Assembly: GCF_000020565.1 (NCBI RefSeq)
Contig: NC_010830.1
Location: forward strand, 1,344,001 to 1,408,000
Origin: Candidatus Amoebophilus asiaticus 5a2
GTDB taxonomy: Bacteria > Bacteroidota > Bacteroidia > Cytophagales > Amoebophilaceae
Direction of reading: 5' to 3'
DNA: 64,000 bases
Both the position numbers and the translations under genes were made by a program. The first letter of the stretch is position 1. Every line of letters starts with the position of its first letter. This document shows positions 37,115 through 45,820 of this stretch, piece after piece. Below the pieces are notes generated by a model. That model made no database searches and was not told where the DNA came from. It saw only the letters and a list, made by a program, of their open reading frames with translations.

Positions 37115-38110
37115 ATGGAGCAAATTAGAGTAGCCATTAACGGCTTTGGTAGAATAGGCAGATTAAGCTTAAGAGCTTTATTACAAAAATCAAACATAGA
37201 AGTAATAGCCATCAATGATCTTACGGATGCCTCTACCCTAGCACACTTATTTAAATATGATTCTAATTATGGAAGGTTTGCAGGCCATGTAACAGCGGAT
37301 GCAAACCATCTTCTTGTAAATAGCAAGAGAATTACTGTATTAGCAGAACCTGACCCTACCAAGCTACCATGGGAAAAGCTACAAATAGATGTTGTATTAG
37401 AAGCTACTGGAAGATTCTTAGATAAGGCTAGCAATGAGCAGCATATAACTTCGGGTGCTAAACGTGTAGTTATTTCAGCACCGGCAAGCAATGATATCCC
37501 TACTATAGTGTTAGGAGTTAATGAGAATATTTTATCTACGGCTGGTCCTATCATTTCAAATGCTTCTTGTACAACAAATTGTTTAGCACCTGTGGCATAC
37601 GTACTAGATAAGTATTTTGGTATTGAAAAAGGTTATATTAATACCATTCACGCTTATACGGCCGACCAACGTTTACAAGATGCGCCCCATAAAGATTTAC
37701 GGCGTGCTAGGGCAGCTGCAAAATCTATTATCCCTACTACTACAGGAGCTGCAAAATCTATAGGTACTGTTTTACCACAGCTTCAAGGGAAATTAGATGG
37801 TATTGCTATGCGTGTACCTGTCGCAGATGGCTCTATATTGGACTTAACAGCTATTCTTCGGCAGCCAGTTACCAAGAAAATGATTAATACTGCCATGAAG
37901 CAAGCTGCTGATGGAGCTATGCAAGGCATACTTGAATATACAGAAGATCCTATTGTTTCTGTAGATGTGATTGGCAATCCACACTCCTGTATTTTTGATG
38001 CGCAGCTTACTTATACACAAGGGAACCTAGTAAAGGTAGTAGGTTGGTATGACAATGAAGGCGGCTATGCACATCGTATAGCAGATTTAATAAGTAAGCT
38101 CGGCAGATAA
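37115..38110 (+). CDS. gapA: Glyceraldehyde-3-phosphate dehydrogenase
   Basis: 331 residues. Classical tetrameric cytoplasmic GAPDH: INGFGRIGRLSLRA NAD-binding loop at residue 7, catalytic SNASCTTNCLAP with the nucleophilic Cys near residue 152, HAYTADQRLQDAPHKDLRRARAAA (in part) and the C-terminal WYDNEGGYAHRI. It converts glyceraldehyde-3-phosphate to 1,3-bisphosphoglycerate. An IS982 element lies only 29 bases after the stop and separates the gene from a strong hairpin at 39070. Confidence 0.98.
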   Translation: MEQIRVAINGFGRIGRLSLRALLQKSNIEVIAINDLTDASTLAHLFKYDSNYGRFAGHVTADANHLLVNSKRITVLAEPDPTKLPWEKLQIDVVLEATGRFLDKASNEQHITSGAKRVVISAPASNDIPTIVLGVNENILSTAGPIISNASCTTNCLAPVAYVLDKYFGIEKGYINTIHAYTADQRLQDAPHKDLRRARAAAKSIIPTTTGAAKSIGTVLPQLQGKLDGIAMRVPVADGSILDLTAILRQPVTKKMINTAMKQAADGAMQGILEYTEDPIVSVDVIGNPHSCIFDAQLTYTQGNLVKVVGWYDNEGGYAHRIADLISKLGR

Positions 38111-38139
38111 TAAACCATCGCTTTTTCTTAACTTATATA

Positions 38140-39059
38140 ACCTAAGTTGCTAGTTAAGAAAAGCTTTGTTGATTTGAAAAGCTAGCAAGAACAAGAGTAT
38201 TTTGATCAGAAAGCCTTGGAAGGTAACAGCATGAATCTTCCTTAAGAAAAGGCCTTTAATGCCACTAATGCTGGTCTCTATCACTTTTCGCATGCGCTCT
38301 TTGAGATAAGCCAGAGAAGGCGTATCCTTTCGATGAGCATTAGATTTACGCTGAGAATAAAGCTTAATCCTATCATCAGCCAACATATCTTCTAGATGGT
38401 AGTTAGTATAAGCCGAGTCAGCATAAAGTGCACTACCAGCAGGCATAGAAAAGGGCAGTTGGTGCAATCCTTTTACATCCGCTTGGCTGCCAGCTACTAT
38501 TGAGAATTCGACCGGAATACCACAATCAGTAGTAATAAGCTGCACTTTAATGCCATAAAAGTAACGGCGCATAGAGGCTTTGTAGCCTCTGTAAGCTTCA
38601 CTTTGTAATAGTTTACATCTGCTAATACGTATGTTATCGCACACAGGCACAGGAAATGAATCCAATACAAAGTCCTTACAAGTGGCTACTTGCTTGATTA
38701 AAGTGCCTATTTCTAAAAAGAGCGAAGTTATCTCTTCTCCTATAGCATGCAAGCGGCGATTGTACCTACTTTTATCGAGCATGTTAGGGATAAGCTTAGT
38801 GGAATGCATAAACGATCGAGCTTTGTCAAGATGTCCGCCAAAGTATAAGGCTGAGATGATAGCTGTTGTGAGTACTTCTGCATCCGACAACTTCCTTTTT
38901 TTATCTTCTTGATGATGTAAATACTTGAGTAAAGTATCAATAAATGAGTATATTGCTATTGATTTTTCAATCATAATGACCTCCGATTTATTGGTTTAAG
39001 ACAAAAACAAGATCGGAGGTTTTTTACTCTTTGCCTTATCTATTACTAGCAACTTAGGT
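38140..39059 (-). mobile_element. IS982-family element
   Basis: 920-bp element with 15-base terminal inverted repeats ACCTAAGTTGCTAGT (38140-38154 and complement 39045-39059). TATATA directly abuts both ends and may be the target duplication, though the context is AT-rich. It contains one intact transposase and lies between gapA and its probable terminator. Confidence 0.9.
38150..38974 (-). CDS. IS982-family transposase
   Basis: 274 residues. The catalytic core matches IS982: VLDSFPVPVCDNIRISRCK (first Asp near residue 105), YFYGIKVQLI, the second Asp in ALYADSAYTN, and a C-terminal KERMRKVIETSISGIKG with a Glu. The N-terminal helical region is KRKLSDAEVLTTAII. The frame is complete, in contrast to the second copy at 62541-63459, so this element could be active. 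Confidence 0.9.
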   Translation of the reverse strand: MIEKSIAIYSFIDTLLKYLHHQEDKKRKLSDAEVLTTAIISALYFGGHLDKARSFMHSTKLIPNMLDKSRYNRRLHAIGEEITSLFLEIGTLIKQVATCKDFVLDSFPVPVCDNIRISRCKLLQSEAYRGYKASMRRYFYGIKVQLITTDCGIPVEFSIVAGSQADVKGLHQLPFSMPAGSALYADSAYTNYHLEDMLADDRIKLYSQRKSNAHRKDTPSLAYLKERMRKVIETSISGIKGLFLRKIHAVTFQGFLIKILLFLLAFQINKAFLN

Positions 39060-39069
39060 TATATATAAA

Positions 39070-39110
39070 AATAGAGTATTTCAGTAATTATATAACTGAA
39101 ATACTCTATT
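39070..39110. terminator. Strong hairpin, probable original gapA terminator
   Basis: Perfect 16-base arms (39070-39085 and 39095-39110) around a 9-base loop. It also lies downstream of the convergent ankyrin lipoprotein gene and may serve both sides. Removal of the IS982 element would place it shortly after the gapA stop. Confidence 0.8.
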
Positions 39111-39199
39111 AGTTCAACTAAAATACTACACTTAACTTACCTATTCCCTATCAATAAAAACAAAAGAGTTCCATTCTTTTTATTTAAAACGATTGGTGG

Positions 39200-40276
39200 T
39201 TAGCAATCTCCTAATTCGCCTATATTTGTGCTATTATTATACTTAACAGCAACTTCAATAGGCGTTAAGCTTAATTTATTCTTACTATCTATCGTAGCTC
39301 CTCTTGCTATTAATATTCTTGTCGCTTTATCCTGACATTTATAAGCAGCAAGATGCAAAGCAGAGTTGTTCTCTTGATTCCTAGCATGTATATCTGCACC
39401 TGCATCTAATAAAATTTTTAATACCTCCGTTTGTCCATATGCAGCTGCTAGATGCAAAACAGAATTTCCATCTTTATTCTTCGAATTAACATCGGCTCCT
39501 TGAGCTAATAATGCTTGTATTACTTCTATATATCCATATACAGCAGCACCATGCAATGCAGTATTTCCATCTTTATTCTTAACATTGACATTAATCCCAC
39601 TCTGCAATAATAAATGTATTGTTTCTGGATGATTATTAATAGCAGCAAAATGAAGGGAAGAATTACCATGTGAGTCGTTAGCATATACATTAAACCCTTC
39701 TGTTAGTAACACTTTTACCATTTCCACATCCCCAGATGCAGCTGCCCAGTGTAATACAGCACTGTCTTGCTGATCATCAACTGTGATATTGACTTCGAAT
39801 AAATCAAGGGCTCCTATATACACATAACTGGGACACTCCTCTTCGTTTACATATATATGGACCAATTCCTTTTGTCTTTGTTTATTTAAAGTAGTTAGAT
39901 GCAGCAAGTTCATATCTGCTCCTATATAAGCCGGAAGGTCGTAAGCACCATACAAGTCTCCGAATAAATACTTTTTTACTATAGCTTGTAGTGTTTGTCC
40001 CGTTTGATATAAAGTAATTGTATAACCACTTATAATAGTATTCTCAGCTTCTTGCTGTTCAATTAGAACTAGGTTTTCTGTTGTCTGGATAGCATTATTA
40101 GACTTTGTAGTTATAATTAGGTTAGAGGGAGTTGCAAAATGGTTACAACTCTTTAAAAATAAGATTATTGTTAATATATAACTTACCCTGTATAGCGTGT
40201 ATAGAAATGGACGGAATAAAGTAAGGCCTACTTTTGTAATCATAGCGTTATTATTATTAATAAAAAGATGTAACAA
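39200..40276 (-). CDS. Ankyrin-repeat lipoprotein
   Basis: 358 residues from the first ATG; the internal ATG at residue 11 (40246) may be the true start because it directly precedes the signal peptide. Lipobox LKSC (Cys44 of the long form). Residues 60-180 carry the N-terminal module shared with the GTPase and Sel1 lipoproteins (YTITLYQTGQTLQAIV, LPAYIGADMNLLHL, YVYIGALDLFE). Residues 185-350 are five full ankyrin repeats and a partial sixth (e.g. NTALHGAAVYGYIEVIQALL). Ankyrin proteins of intracellular bacteria typically bind host proteins; here the lipid anchor suggests display on the envelope. Confidence 0.88.
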   Translation of the reverse strand: MLHLFINNNNAMITKVGLTLFRPFLYTLYRVSYILTIILFLKSCNHFATPSNLIITTKSNNAIQTTENLVLIEQQEAENTIISGYTITLYQTGQTLQAIVKKYLFGDLYGAYDLPAYIGADMNLLHLTTLNKQRQKELVHIYVNEEECPSYVYIGALDLFEVNITVDDQQDSAVLHWAAASGDVEMVKVLLTEGFNVYANDSHGNSSLHFAAINNHPETIHLLLQSGINVNVKNKDGNTALHGAAVYGYIEVIQALLAQGADVNSKNKDGNSVLHLAAAYGQTEVLKILLDAGADIHARNQENNSALHLAAYKCQDKATRILIARGATIDSKNKLSLTPIEVAVKYNNSTNIGELGDC

Positions 40277-40997
40277 AAGAGTATATTAATTAACAAAGTT
40301 GATATATGCAAGAATATTTAAATATGATTGAGCATAGGCTTTTCTAGACAACCATAGATTGATTAATAAGCAGACGTTCTAATTGACTTAATGAGTATTT
40401 CACATTCTAGCAGCTATTCTTATAATCTAACTTGTCAAAATTAACAGCAGGTTGTTCTACAATACCCTCTTAGTTATTACTAAAATCAGTTTCTATTTTA
40501 TACTATAGTTATGACCCCAAAGATTCGTATAATCTCTGATTATAAGTCAAAGAAACATACTCCATTATTTTTATAATTTAATAATACACCAATAAATTTC
40601 GTATAAATATTAACCATATTAAACTAGCAAGCATAGATACTAGACCTCTTAAGAAATACCCTAACTAATTTTAATTTTTTGGCTTAGAATATGATAGACA
40701 AAAACAAAAATAAAAACCTATGTATTGTTAGCATATGTAAATATGATGGTAAACAGGATACAATGATTTATTGGCCAATTTTATAAAATTCAAGCCAAAT
40801 GAAATGATTTTAACCCTTACTAGCTAATGTATTTTGTTTTAATCTTCACCATTTATTCTTTTAATTTCTTCTTATAATCAAGCTTGTTTTTTTACTCTAT
40901 TTTCAATACATTATAAGTATAAGATTAGAGGAAGCAGAACATTAAATTCAATACACCGACCAACTATTAACCAAAACCTTTTAACCATACAATTATC
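40277..40997. other. Intergenic region upstream of injection-system operon
   Basis: 721 bases, very AT-rich, no coding frame supported on either strand. It must contain the promoter of the contractile injection system operon and that of the divergent ankyrin gene. I cannot place the promoter boxes with confidence. Confidence 0.5.
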
Positions 40998-41579
40998 GTG
41001 TTTGATGCATGTGTTCATACCATTTTAACTGAGGTTAACAGGTATATAAAAACCAGAATAGGCACTAATGAAGATCAAGTAGTTTATACTAATTATGCTG
41101 ATTTAGAACTTCAACAACGAGGTGCTTCGGTCAACCACAAAAATAAAATTATAATGAGTGTAGTAGATATTGTGCAAGAGGCTATTAACCAAAACCCTAA
41201 CACATATGTACAACAAGGAAACAACTACATCATTAAAAACCTACCGGTCAATTTTTATGTCCATATACTTTTTGCCGCCAATTATAAAGACAGCCAAGTC
41301 TTGGAGGGCTTAAAGTATTTGTCAAGCATTATAGCTTTCTTTCAGTATAAAAATCACTTTACTACACAAAATACACCAACCTTACAGATCTCCAATTTAG
41401 AAGAATTTTCAGCATTTCTAGTAAAACTTGACTATCAACAAAAAGAAGCATTATGGAGTTGTCTTAATACTACTTATATGCCTTCTGTAGTTTACAAAAT
41501 AGGCTTGATTCCTATTACAGACATGCCAACATTTTGGCAAGAGATTCCTGCAATCAACAAAATCGATAATCCGTCCTAA
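40998..41579 (+). CDS. Pvc16/Afp16-like (DUF4255) tail terminator protein
   Basis: 193 residues, GTG start. Resembles the DUF4255/Pvc16 N-terminal family of extracellular contractile injection systems: an N-terminal helix with LTEVNRYIKTR, then PVNFYVHILFAANY, LKYLSSIIAFFQYKNHF and the YMPSVVYKIGLIPI segment close to the end. By analogy with Afp16 it would cap the distal end of tube and sheath and set their termination. It opens the operon, followed after ten bases by a gene of unknown family. Confidence 0.8.
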   Translation: MFDACVHTILTEVNRYIKTRIGTNEDQVVYTNYADLELQQRGASVNHKNKIIMSVVDIVQEAINQNPNTYVQQGNNYIIKNLPVNFYVHILFAANYKDSQVLEGLKYLSSIIAFFQYKNHFTTQNTPTLQISNLEEFSAFLVKLDYQQKEALWSCLNTTYMPSVVYKIGLIPITDMPTFWQEIPAINKIDNPS

Positions 41580-41589
41580 ACATTAGATT

Positions 41590-42438
41590 ATGGTTTTTGC
41601 TTTAAAATTGTTTAGAATTAATATTTACAATAGTTACTACAGTAACCAAGTAGATAATAACTTTCATTTGGTAGCTGATGAAACAACCCAACAGCTGATG
41701 GATTACCATCGTATGCGGCTTAACGAATATGAAGGAGGCTATGAAATAATTTGGCTAACAAATAAGTTTGATGAACCTCTTCAAGTTTTTCAAGATAAAA
41801 TAGCAAGCTCCACTCTAACCTTTTATTTCATATTACGCAATCCATATACAATCAACTTTTCCTTACTAAAACCAGAACAAGGATATATTTATTACTTCAG
41901 CAACACAAATAACTCCGATAACTTACATAAAAAAGCTTATGTTGCTGAAGAAGATAAAGTACCTTTTAGTACTTCTATACATAGCATAGGAAAACCATTT
42001 CCAAATGCATTTGGTATCATTCATGTTCAGTTAGCTAACCTATGGGAAAAAAAGCCATCAATAGAGAAGTTTCCTGTGCAATACAACATTAAAATTAAAG
42101 CTAGGGAAACTATTTGGCGCTACCATATAATAGATGTACAAGAGCGCATAAAAAGTCCTATGAAAGTTGTAATTGATGAAGATGATTCTTATTTTATATA
42201 TAAAGGAACTCCTGAAAATAAGCATATCCATGTATATGAGTCTAAAAAAGCGCTTACACTAAGCGACAAACCCAGTCAAAAGTTTTCTTTAAGAATGATC
42301 TCAAAAAAAACAACAAAAAAAGCAGCTAATACAGAAGAAACACTGTTAGAAAGATTACCCCTTCCAGACACTCATCTGTTAGAAAACAATGTAGAAAAAG
42401 GAGGCATATTTTATAGTAATATCGTTGTCTATGTTTAA
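41590..42438 (+). CDS. Injection-system operon protein of unknown function
   Basis: 282 residues, not recognised. No signal peptide. The middle contains beta-rich stretches (LTFYFILRNPYTINFSLL, HIIDVQERIKSP) and the C-terminus YSNIVVYV. It is placed between the cap-like gene and the sheath gene with spacings of 10 and 22 bases, so it is almost surely part of the machine. It could be a sheath- or cap-associated structural protein, or a cargo; the sequence does not decide. Confidence 0.7.
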   Translation: MVFALKLFRINIYNSYYSNQVDNNFHLVADETTQQLMDYHRMRLNEYEGGYEIIWLTNKFDEPLQVFQDKIASSTLTFYFILRNPYTINFSLLKPEQGYIYYFSNTNNSDNLHKKAYVAEEDKVPFSTSIHSIGKPFPNAFGIIHVQLANLWEKKPSIEKFPVQYNIKIKARETIWRYHIIDVQERIKSPMKVVIDEDDSYFIYKGTPENKHIHVYESKKALTLSDKPSQKFSLRMISKKTTKKAANTEETLLERLPLPDTHLLENNVEKGGIFYSNIVVYV

Positions 42439-42460
42439 TCTAAAATAAATTCAAAAACAA

Positions 42461-43957
42461 ATGCCAGAAAATTTAAAAACTCCCGGCGTATATATCGTCG
42501 AGAAGGACACCGGTGCCAATGCTGTGGTTCAGGTGGCAACTGCAGTTCCCGTTTTCATAGGATTTACCGAGCGGGCAGAAATCAATGGAAAATCTTTCCA
42601 TATGAAGCCGGTGCATATTAACTCTTTATCTGAGTTTGAAATATTCTATGGAAAAGCACCTGTGCCTGTCTTTACCGTTAAACCTGCAGAAAAAGGAGGT
42701 GGAGATCTTAATATGAATGGACAAATGTATACCTTACAACAAAGTCCTTATTCAAAATTTTACCTATACAATAGTTTAAAATTATTTTTTGATAATGGTG
42801 GTGCAGATTGCTACATCATATCTATTGGACAATATGGTAAAGATCCACAACTGCTAGCAATTACCCCTGATACATTCAAAAAAGCAATAGATACCTTAGC
42901 AGGCGAAGAAGTACCTACTATGTTGCTTATGCCCGACTCTCTGCTACTAGATGAAGAAGATTCTTCTTATTATTCTGTACAAACATATGCTTTGCAACAT
43001 TGTGGCAAATATATGGATAAAGTAGCGCTATTTGATATCTGGGGAAGTGGAGAAGAGCTTCCATTAGGAGAAGACAAAAATAAATATGTAACTCGATTTA
43101 GAGAAAATATAGGCTTAGACAACCTAACCTATGGTGCAGCGTACTACCCTTGGGTTAAAACCAATATCATATCAATCAACGATATTGGATATGAGAACTT
43201 TAATTTAGATTCTTTAGAATCTCTTATTAATGAAGCACACAAACCTATCCTGCACAATATCAAAACTGCTACTAGCGAAAAGGAGAAAAAATATTGGGAT
43301 GCAGGACTTAAAAATGCTAGTAAAGAATATAAGCTTCTACGTAAAACTATAGCAGACAGACTTAATGTATTGCCAGCAGCACCAGCTATGGCAGGGTTGT
43401 ACACACGTACTGATAGAAGTAGAGGCGTATGGATAGCACCAGCTAACCAAAACCTAAATTCTGTTATTGAGCCTGCTATTAAGATTACGCATGAAGATCA
43501 AGAAACTCTTAACGTAGATGCTATAAGCGGAAAATCTATTAATGCTATCCGTGCATTTAGAGGAAGAGGATCTGCTATTGTTTGGGGGGCAAGAACGTTG
43601 GCAGGCAACAATGTAGAATGGCGCTATATTAACGTAAGGAGATTATTTATACTTATTGAACAGTCTATCAAACAAGCATCCTTCTCTGTTGTATTCCAAC
43701 CTAACGTATCCATAACCTGGGCTATAGTAAAAGGAAGTATTGGTAACTTCTTAACCAACTTGTGGAGACAAGGTGCTTTAGTAGGAAACACTCCTTCTGA
43801 AGCCTTTACAGTAAGCTGTGGACTTGGTGAAACTATGACTCAAGAAGACATTAATGAAGGTATCATGCGAATAAAAGTTCAGGCAGCAGCTTCTAGACCA
43901 GCAGAGTTTATCGTCATTACATTTGAGCAAAAGATGGGCGGACAAGAAGGAAGTTAA
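42461..43957 (+). CDS. Contractile sheath protein
   Basis: 498 residues. N-terminus LKTPGVYIVEKD is the hallmark of phage and injection-system sheath subunits. The C-terminal domain contains RAFRGRGSAIVWGARTL, the YINVRRLFILIEQSI block, and SFSVVFQPN...TWAIVKGSIGNFLTNLW with the terminal PAEFIVITFEQKM, as in Afp2-4/Pvc2-4 and R-type pyocins. Sheath rings assemble around the tube in an extended state and contract to drive it out. Only one sheath gene is present, whereas Afp and PVC have three. Confidence 0.93.
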   Translation: MPENLKTPGVYIVEKDTGANAVVQVATAVPVFIGFTERAEINGKSFHMKPVHINSLSEFEIFYGKAPVPVFTVKPAEKGGGDLNMNGQMYTLQQSPYSKFYLYNSLKLFFDNGGADCYIISIGQYGKDPQLLAITPDTFKKAIDTLAGEEVPTMLLMPDSLLLDEEDSSYYSVQTYALQHCGKYMDKVALFDIWGSGEELPLGEDKNKYVTRFRENIGLDNLTYGAAYYPWVKTNIISINDIGYENFNLDSLESLINEAHKPILHNIKTATSEKEKKYWDAGLKNASKEYKLLRKTIADRLNVLPAAPAMAGLYTRTDRSRGVWIAPANQNLNSVIEPAIKITHEDQETLNVDAISGKSINAIRAFRGRGSAIVWGARTLAGNNVEWRYINVRRLFILIEQSIKQASFSVVFQPNVSITWAIVKGSIGNFLTNLWRQGALVGNTPSEAFTVSCGLGETMTQEDINEGIMRIKVQAAASRPAEFIVITFEQKMGGQEGS

Positions 43958-44077
43958 TCCAAACTATAGATGACCTACTTGCTATGTTTATTTTACATAG
44001 CAGTAGGACATACTATATATACAATAACATAATACTCAAAAAATAAATTATAACCCATAAGAAAAAAAGATATTATT

Positions 44078-44581
44078 ATGGCAACATCAGCAAAAATGGA
44101 CACCCAAACGCTTGTACCAGCGGGTATTTCGTTTAGCATCGATAAGAAGAATCTACAGTTATCAGATGCTCAACTTTCCTTAAAATTTACTAATGGTTCT
44201 GGATACGATGAATGTATGTCCAGCCAGGGGAAAAAAAATTATGTACTTAGGAGAGGATCCAATGTATTACAAGACGGAGAAATTACTATTAAAATAGTTA
44301 AAACACCTGAGAAAACAGTGGAAGATGACATTCAAAAACTACAAAACAACTTAAAGGAAGCTCGTACTGCTACCACTACAGAAAATTATGTAAAGGATGT
44401 AGCTATAGTTCTCTTTGGCCCTGGTGGAAAAGACGATGATTTTTTTGCTTTGTACTTTGACGGTTATATAAGTGAGCTTACTACTCAGACTCCAGAATTG
44501 ACCAACTTTATGGAATATGTAGCTAAAGTAGAAATTTTCAACCCAGCATCAATTACACTAGAAAGTAAAAAGAAAGGTTAA
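44078..44581 (+). CDS. Putative tube-related protein of the injection system
   Basis: 167 residues. Not firmly recognised. The C-terminal half (FFALYFDGYISELTTQTPELTNFMEYVAKVEIFNPASITL, spoken of as a pattern) has the strand-turn-strand character of tail-tube proteins, preceded by a charged helical insertion. Position after the sheath gene and before a gp19-like tube gene fits a tube or tube-initiator protein. Confidence in membership of the operon is high; confidence in the role is modest. Confidence 0.6.
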   Translation: MATSAKMDTQTLVPAGISFSIDKKNLQLSDAQLSLKFTNGSGYDECMSSQGKKNYVLRRGSNVLQDGEITIKIVKTPEKTVEDDIQKLQNNLKEARTATTTENYVKDVAIVLFGPGGKDDDFFALYFDGYISELTTQTPELTNFMEYVAKVEIFNPASITLESKKKG

Positions 44582-44641
44582 GTATTACATATATTATCCT
44601 ATTTATTTTTTATTCATTATATTTTATAAAAATATTCGACT

Positions 44642-45088
44642 ATGAGTACACAAAGGTTTACAAGTTTTAATTATTCACCTTTAACAACCACATGTAGTTC
44701 AGCAGGTTGCACAGTAGATTCAGTAGAACTACCAGACATGCAAAGATCACATATAGCTAAAGTACAGACAAGTCAGCAAGCACCATTATCTTATCATACT
44801 TCTGAAAGAAAAGAAATAGTAGATTTTACGGTTACTTATATCCCATATGACAATCCTACAGGAAAAGGGCTTTTACCTTTCGTTAAAACAGCTGTAGCGG
44901 AAGTACTAAAGAAAGGTTATGACCCTCAAACTGCTACAATACAGATAAAAAGAGGTAATAAGACCACCCCAGAACAGACAACAACCATCGATAATTGTAT
45001 TGTTACTGCTGGCGAAATATTAATAGATGTTAATGACTATGTACGTATCAAATTTTACTTACAAGGTATTTTAAATGCACCTTACTAA
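44642..45088 (+). CDS. Putative second tube-like protein of the injection system
   Basis: 148 residues, family not recognised. Begins with a Ser/Thr-rich region with a CSSAGC motif and ends in beta-strand-rich VNDYVRIKFYLQGILNAPY, reminiscent of tube-fold C-termini. It lies between another tube candidate and the gp19-like tube gene, spacing 60 and 19 bases. Afp and PVC loci also carry several tube paralogues. Structural role inferred from context. Confidence 0.6.
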   Translation: MSTQRFTSFNYSPLTTTCSSAGCTVDSVELPDMQRSHIAKVQTSQQAPLSYHTSERKEIVDFTVTYIPYDNPTGKGLLPFVKTAVAEVLKKGYDPQTATIQIKRGNKTTPEQTTTIDNCIVTAGEILIDVNDYVRIKFYLQGILNAPY

Positions 45089-45107
45089 GCTTTAAATTTT
45101 TGTAGTT

Positions 45108-45572
45108 ATGGGCACACTTATTCCCACGCTTAAACATTCTTTTCGAGTAACCTTAGAAAACGTAGTGGATGCAAATGATCCAGAATATTTTTATGCTATA
45201 GAAGGTTTAGGAATGATGTATCAAATAGATAAATATTGCCCAGGAGGATATGGGAATGCTTATAGTATGCCTACAATATATGAAGTAGAAAATTTGATAT
45301 TAAAAAGGCCTGTTTTTACAACAAAGTCTAAGATTAATAAATGGTGCGAGCAGGCTTTATCTAGTGGCATTTTTGCACCTACTATAGCACACATATTTAT
45401 ATTAAACAATGATGAAACACTTAATAACCATTGGACAGTAGAGGGGGTTTATCCTATAGGATTTAGACTTTCATCCTTAGATTTAGAGTCAGGAAGCCCA
45501 ATAGTAATAGAAACTATTACCTTAGCTTATTCAAAACTTACTCGGCTCGATGTTAATCCAACTACCTCATAA
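45108..45572 (+). CDS. Tail tube protein (gp19-like, Afp1/Afp5-type)
   Basis: 154 residues, the standard length of phage-type tube subunits. The pattern HSFRVTLENV...FYAIEGLGMMYQIDKYCPGGYGN followed by YEVENLILKRPVFTTKSKINKWCEQAL and HWTVEGVYPIGFRLSSLDL matches the T4 gp19/tail-tube family (GG, LKR, W and the late P-hydrophobic block). Hexameric rings stack into the inner tube, which passes through the target membrane on contraction. Confidence 0.85.
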   Translation: MGTLIPTLKHSFRVTLENVVDANDPEYFYAIEGLGMMYQIDKYCPGGYGNAYSMPTIYEVENLILKRPVFTTKSKINKWCEQALSSGIFAPTIAHIFILNNDETLNNHWTVEGVYPIGFRLSSLDLESGSPIVIETITLAYSKLTRLDVNPTTS

Positions 45573-45622
45573 AACAAAAAGTAGTGTCAATAACAGCAGA
45601 GTAAATAAGTAAACAAAAAAGT

Positions 45623-45802
45623 ATGCCTGTTAAAATACAAGAATTAGTTATACAGACTAGAATAAAGCCTGACAATGGTTCTGCAGATAAGTCAACATCT
45701 GCTAAAGCTATGCAGCAAGATTTAATAAAACTTGAAAAGCGGCTAGAGTATAACTGTTTGCAAGCTATGAAAACTTTATTAAGCCAGAAACAAGAACGTT
45801 AA
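45623..45802 (+). CDS. Small DUF5908 (Afp6/Pvc6-like) protein
   Basis: 59-residue protein, too short for many gene finders. Begins MPVKIQELVIQTRI, the signature of the DUF5908 family (MPIEIKEL...-type start) found between tube and LysM-hub genes in extracellular contractile injection systems. The C-terminal half is a charged helix (LIKLEKRLEYNCLQAMK). It lies exactly where Afp6/Pvc6 is expected, 50 bases after the tube gene and 18 before the Afp7-like gene. Function in those systems is not established. Confidence 0.8.
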   Translation: MPVKIQELVIQTRIKPDNGSADKSTSAKAMQQDLIKLEKRLEYNCLQAMKTLLSQKQER

Positions 45803-45820
45803 ACTTGATACAACAAATCT

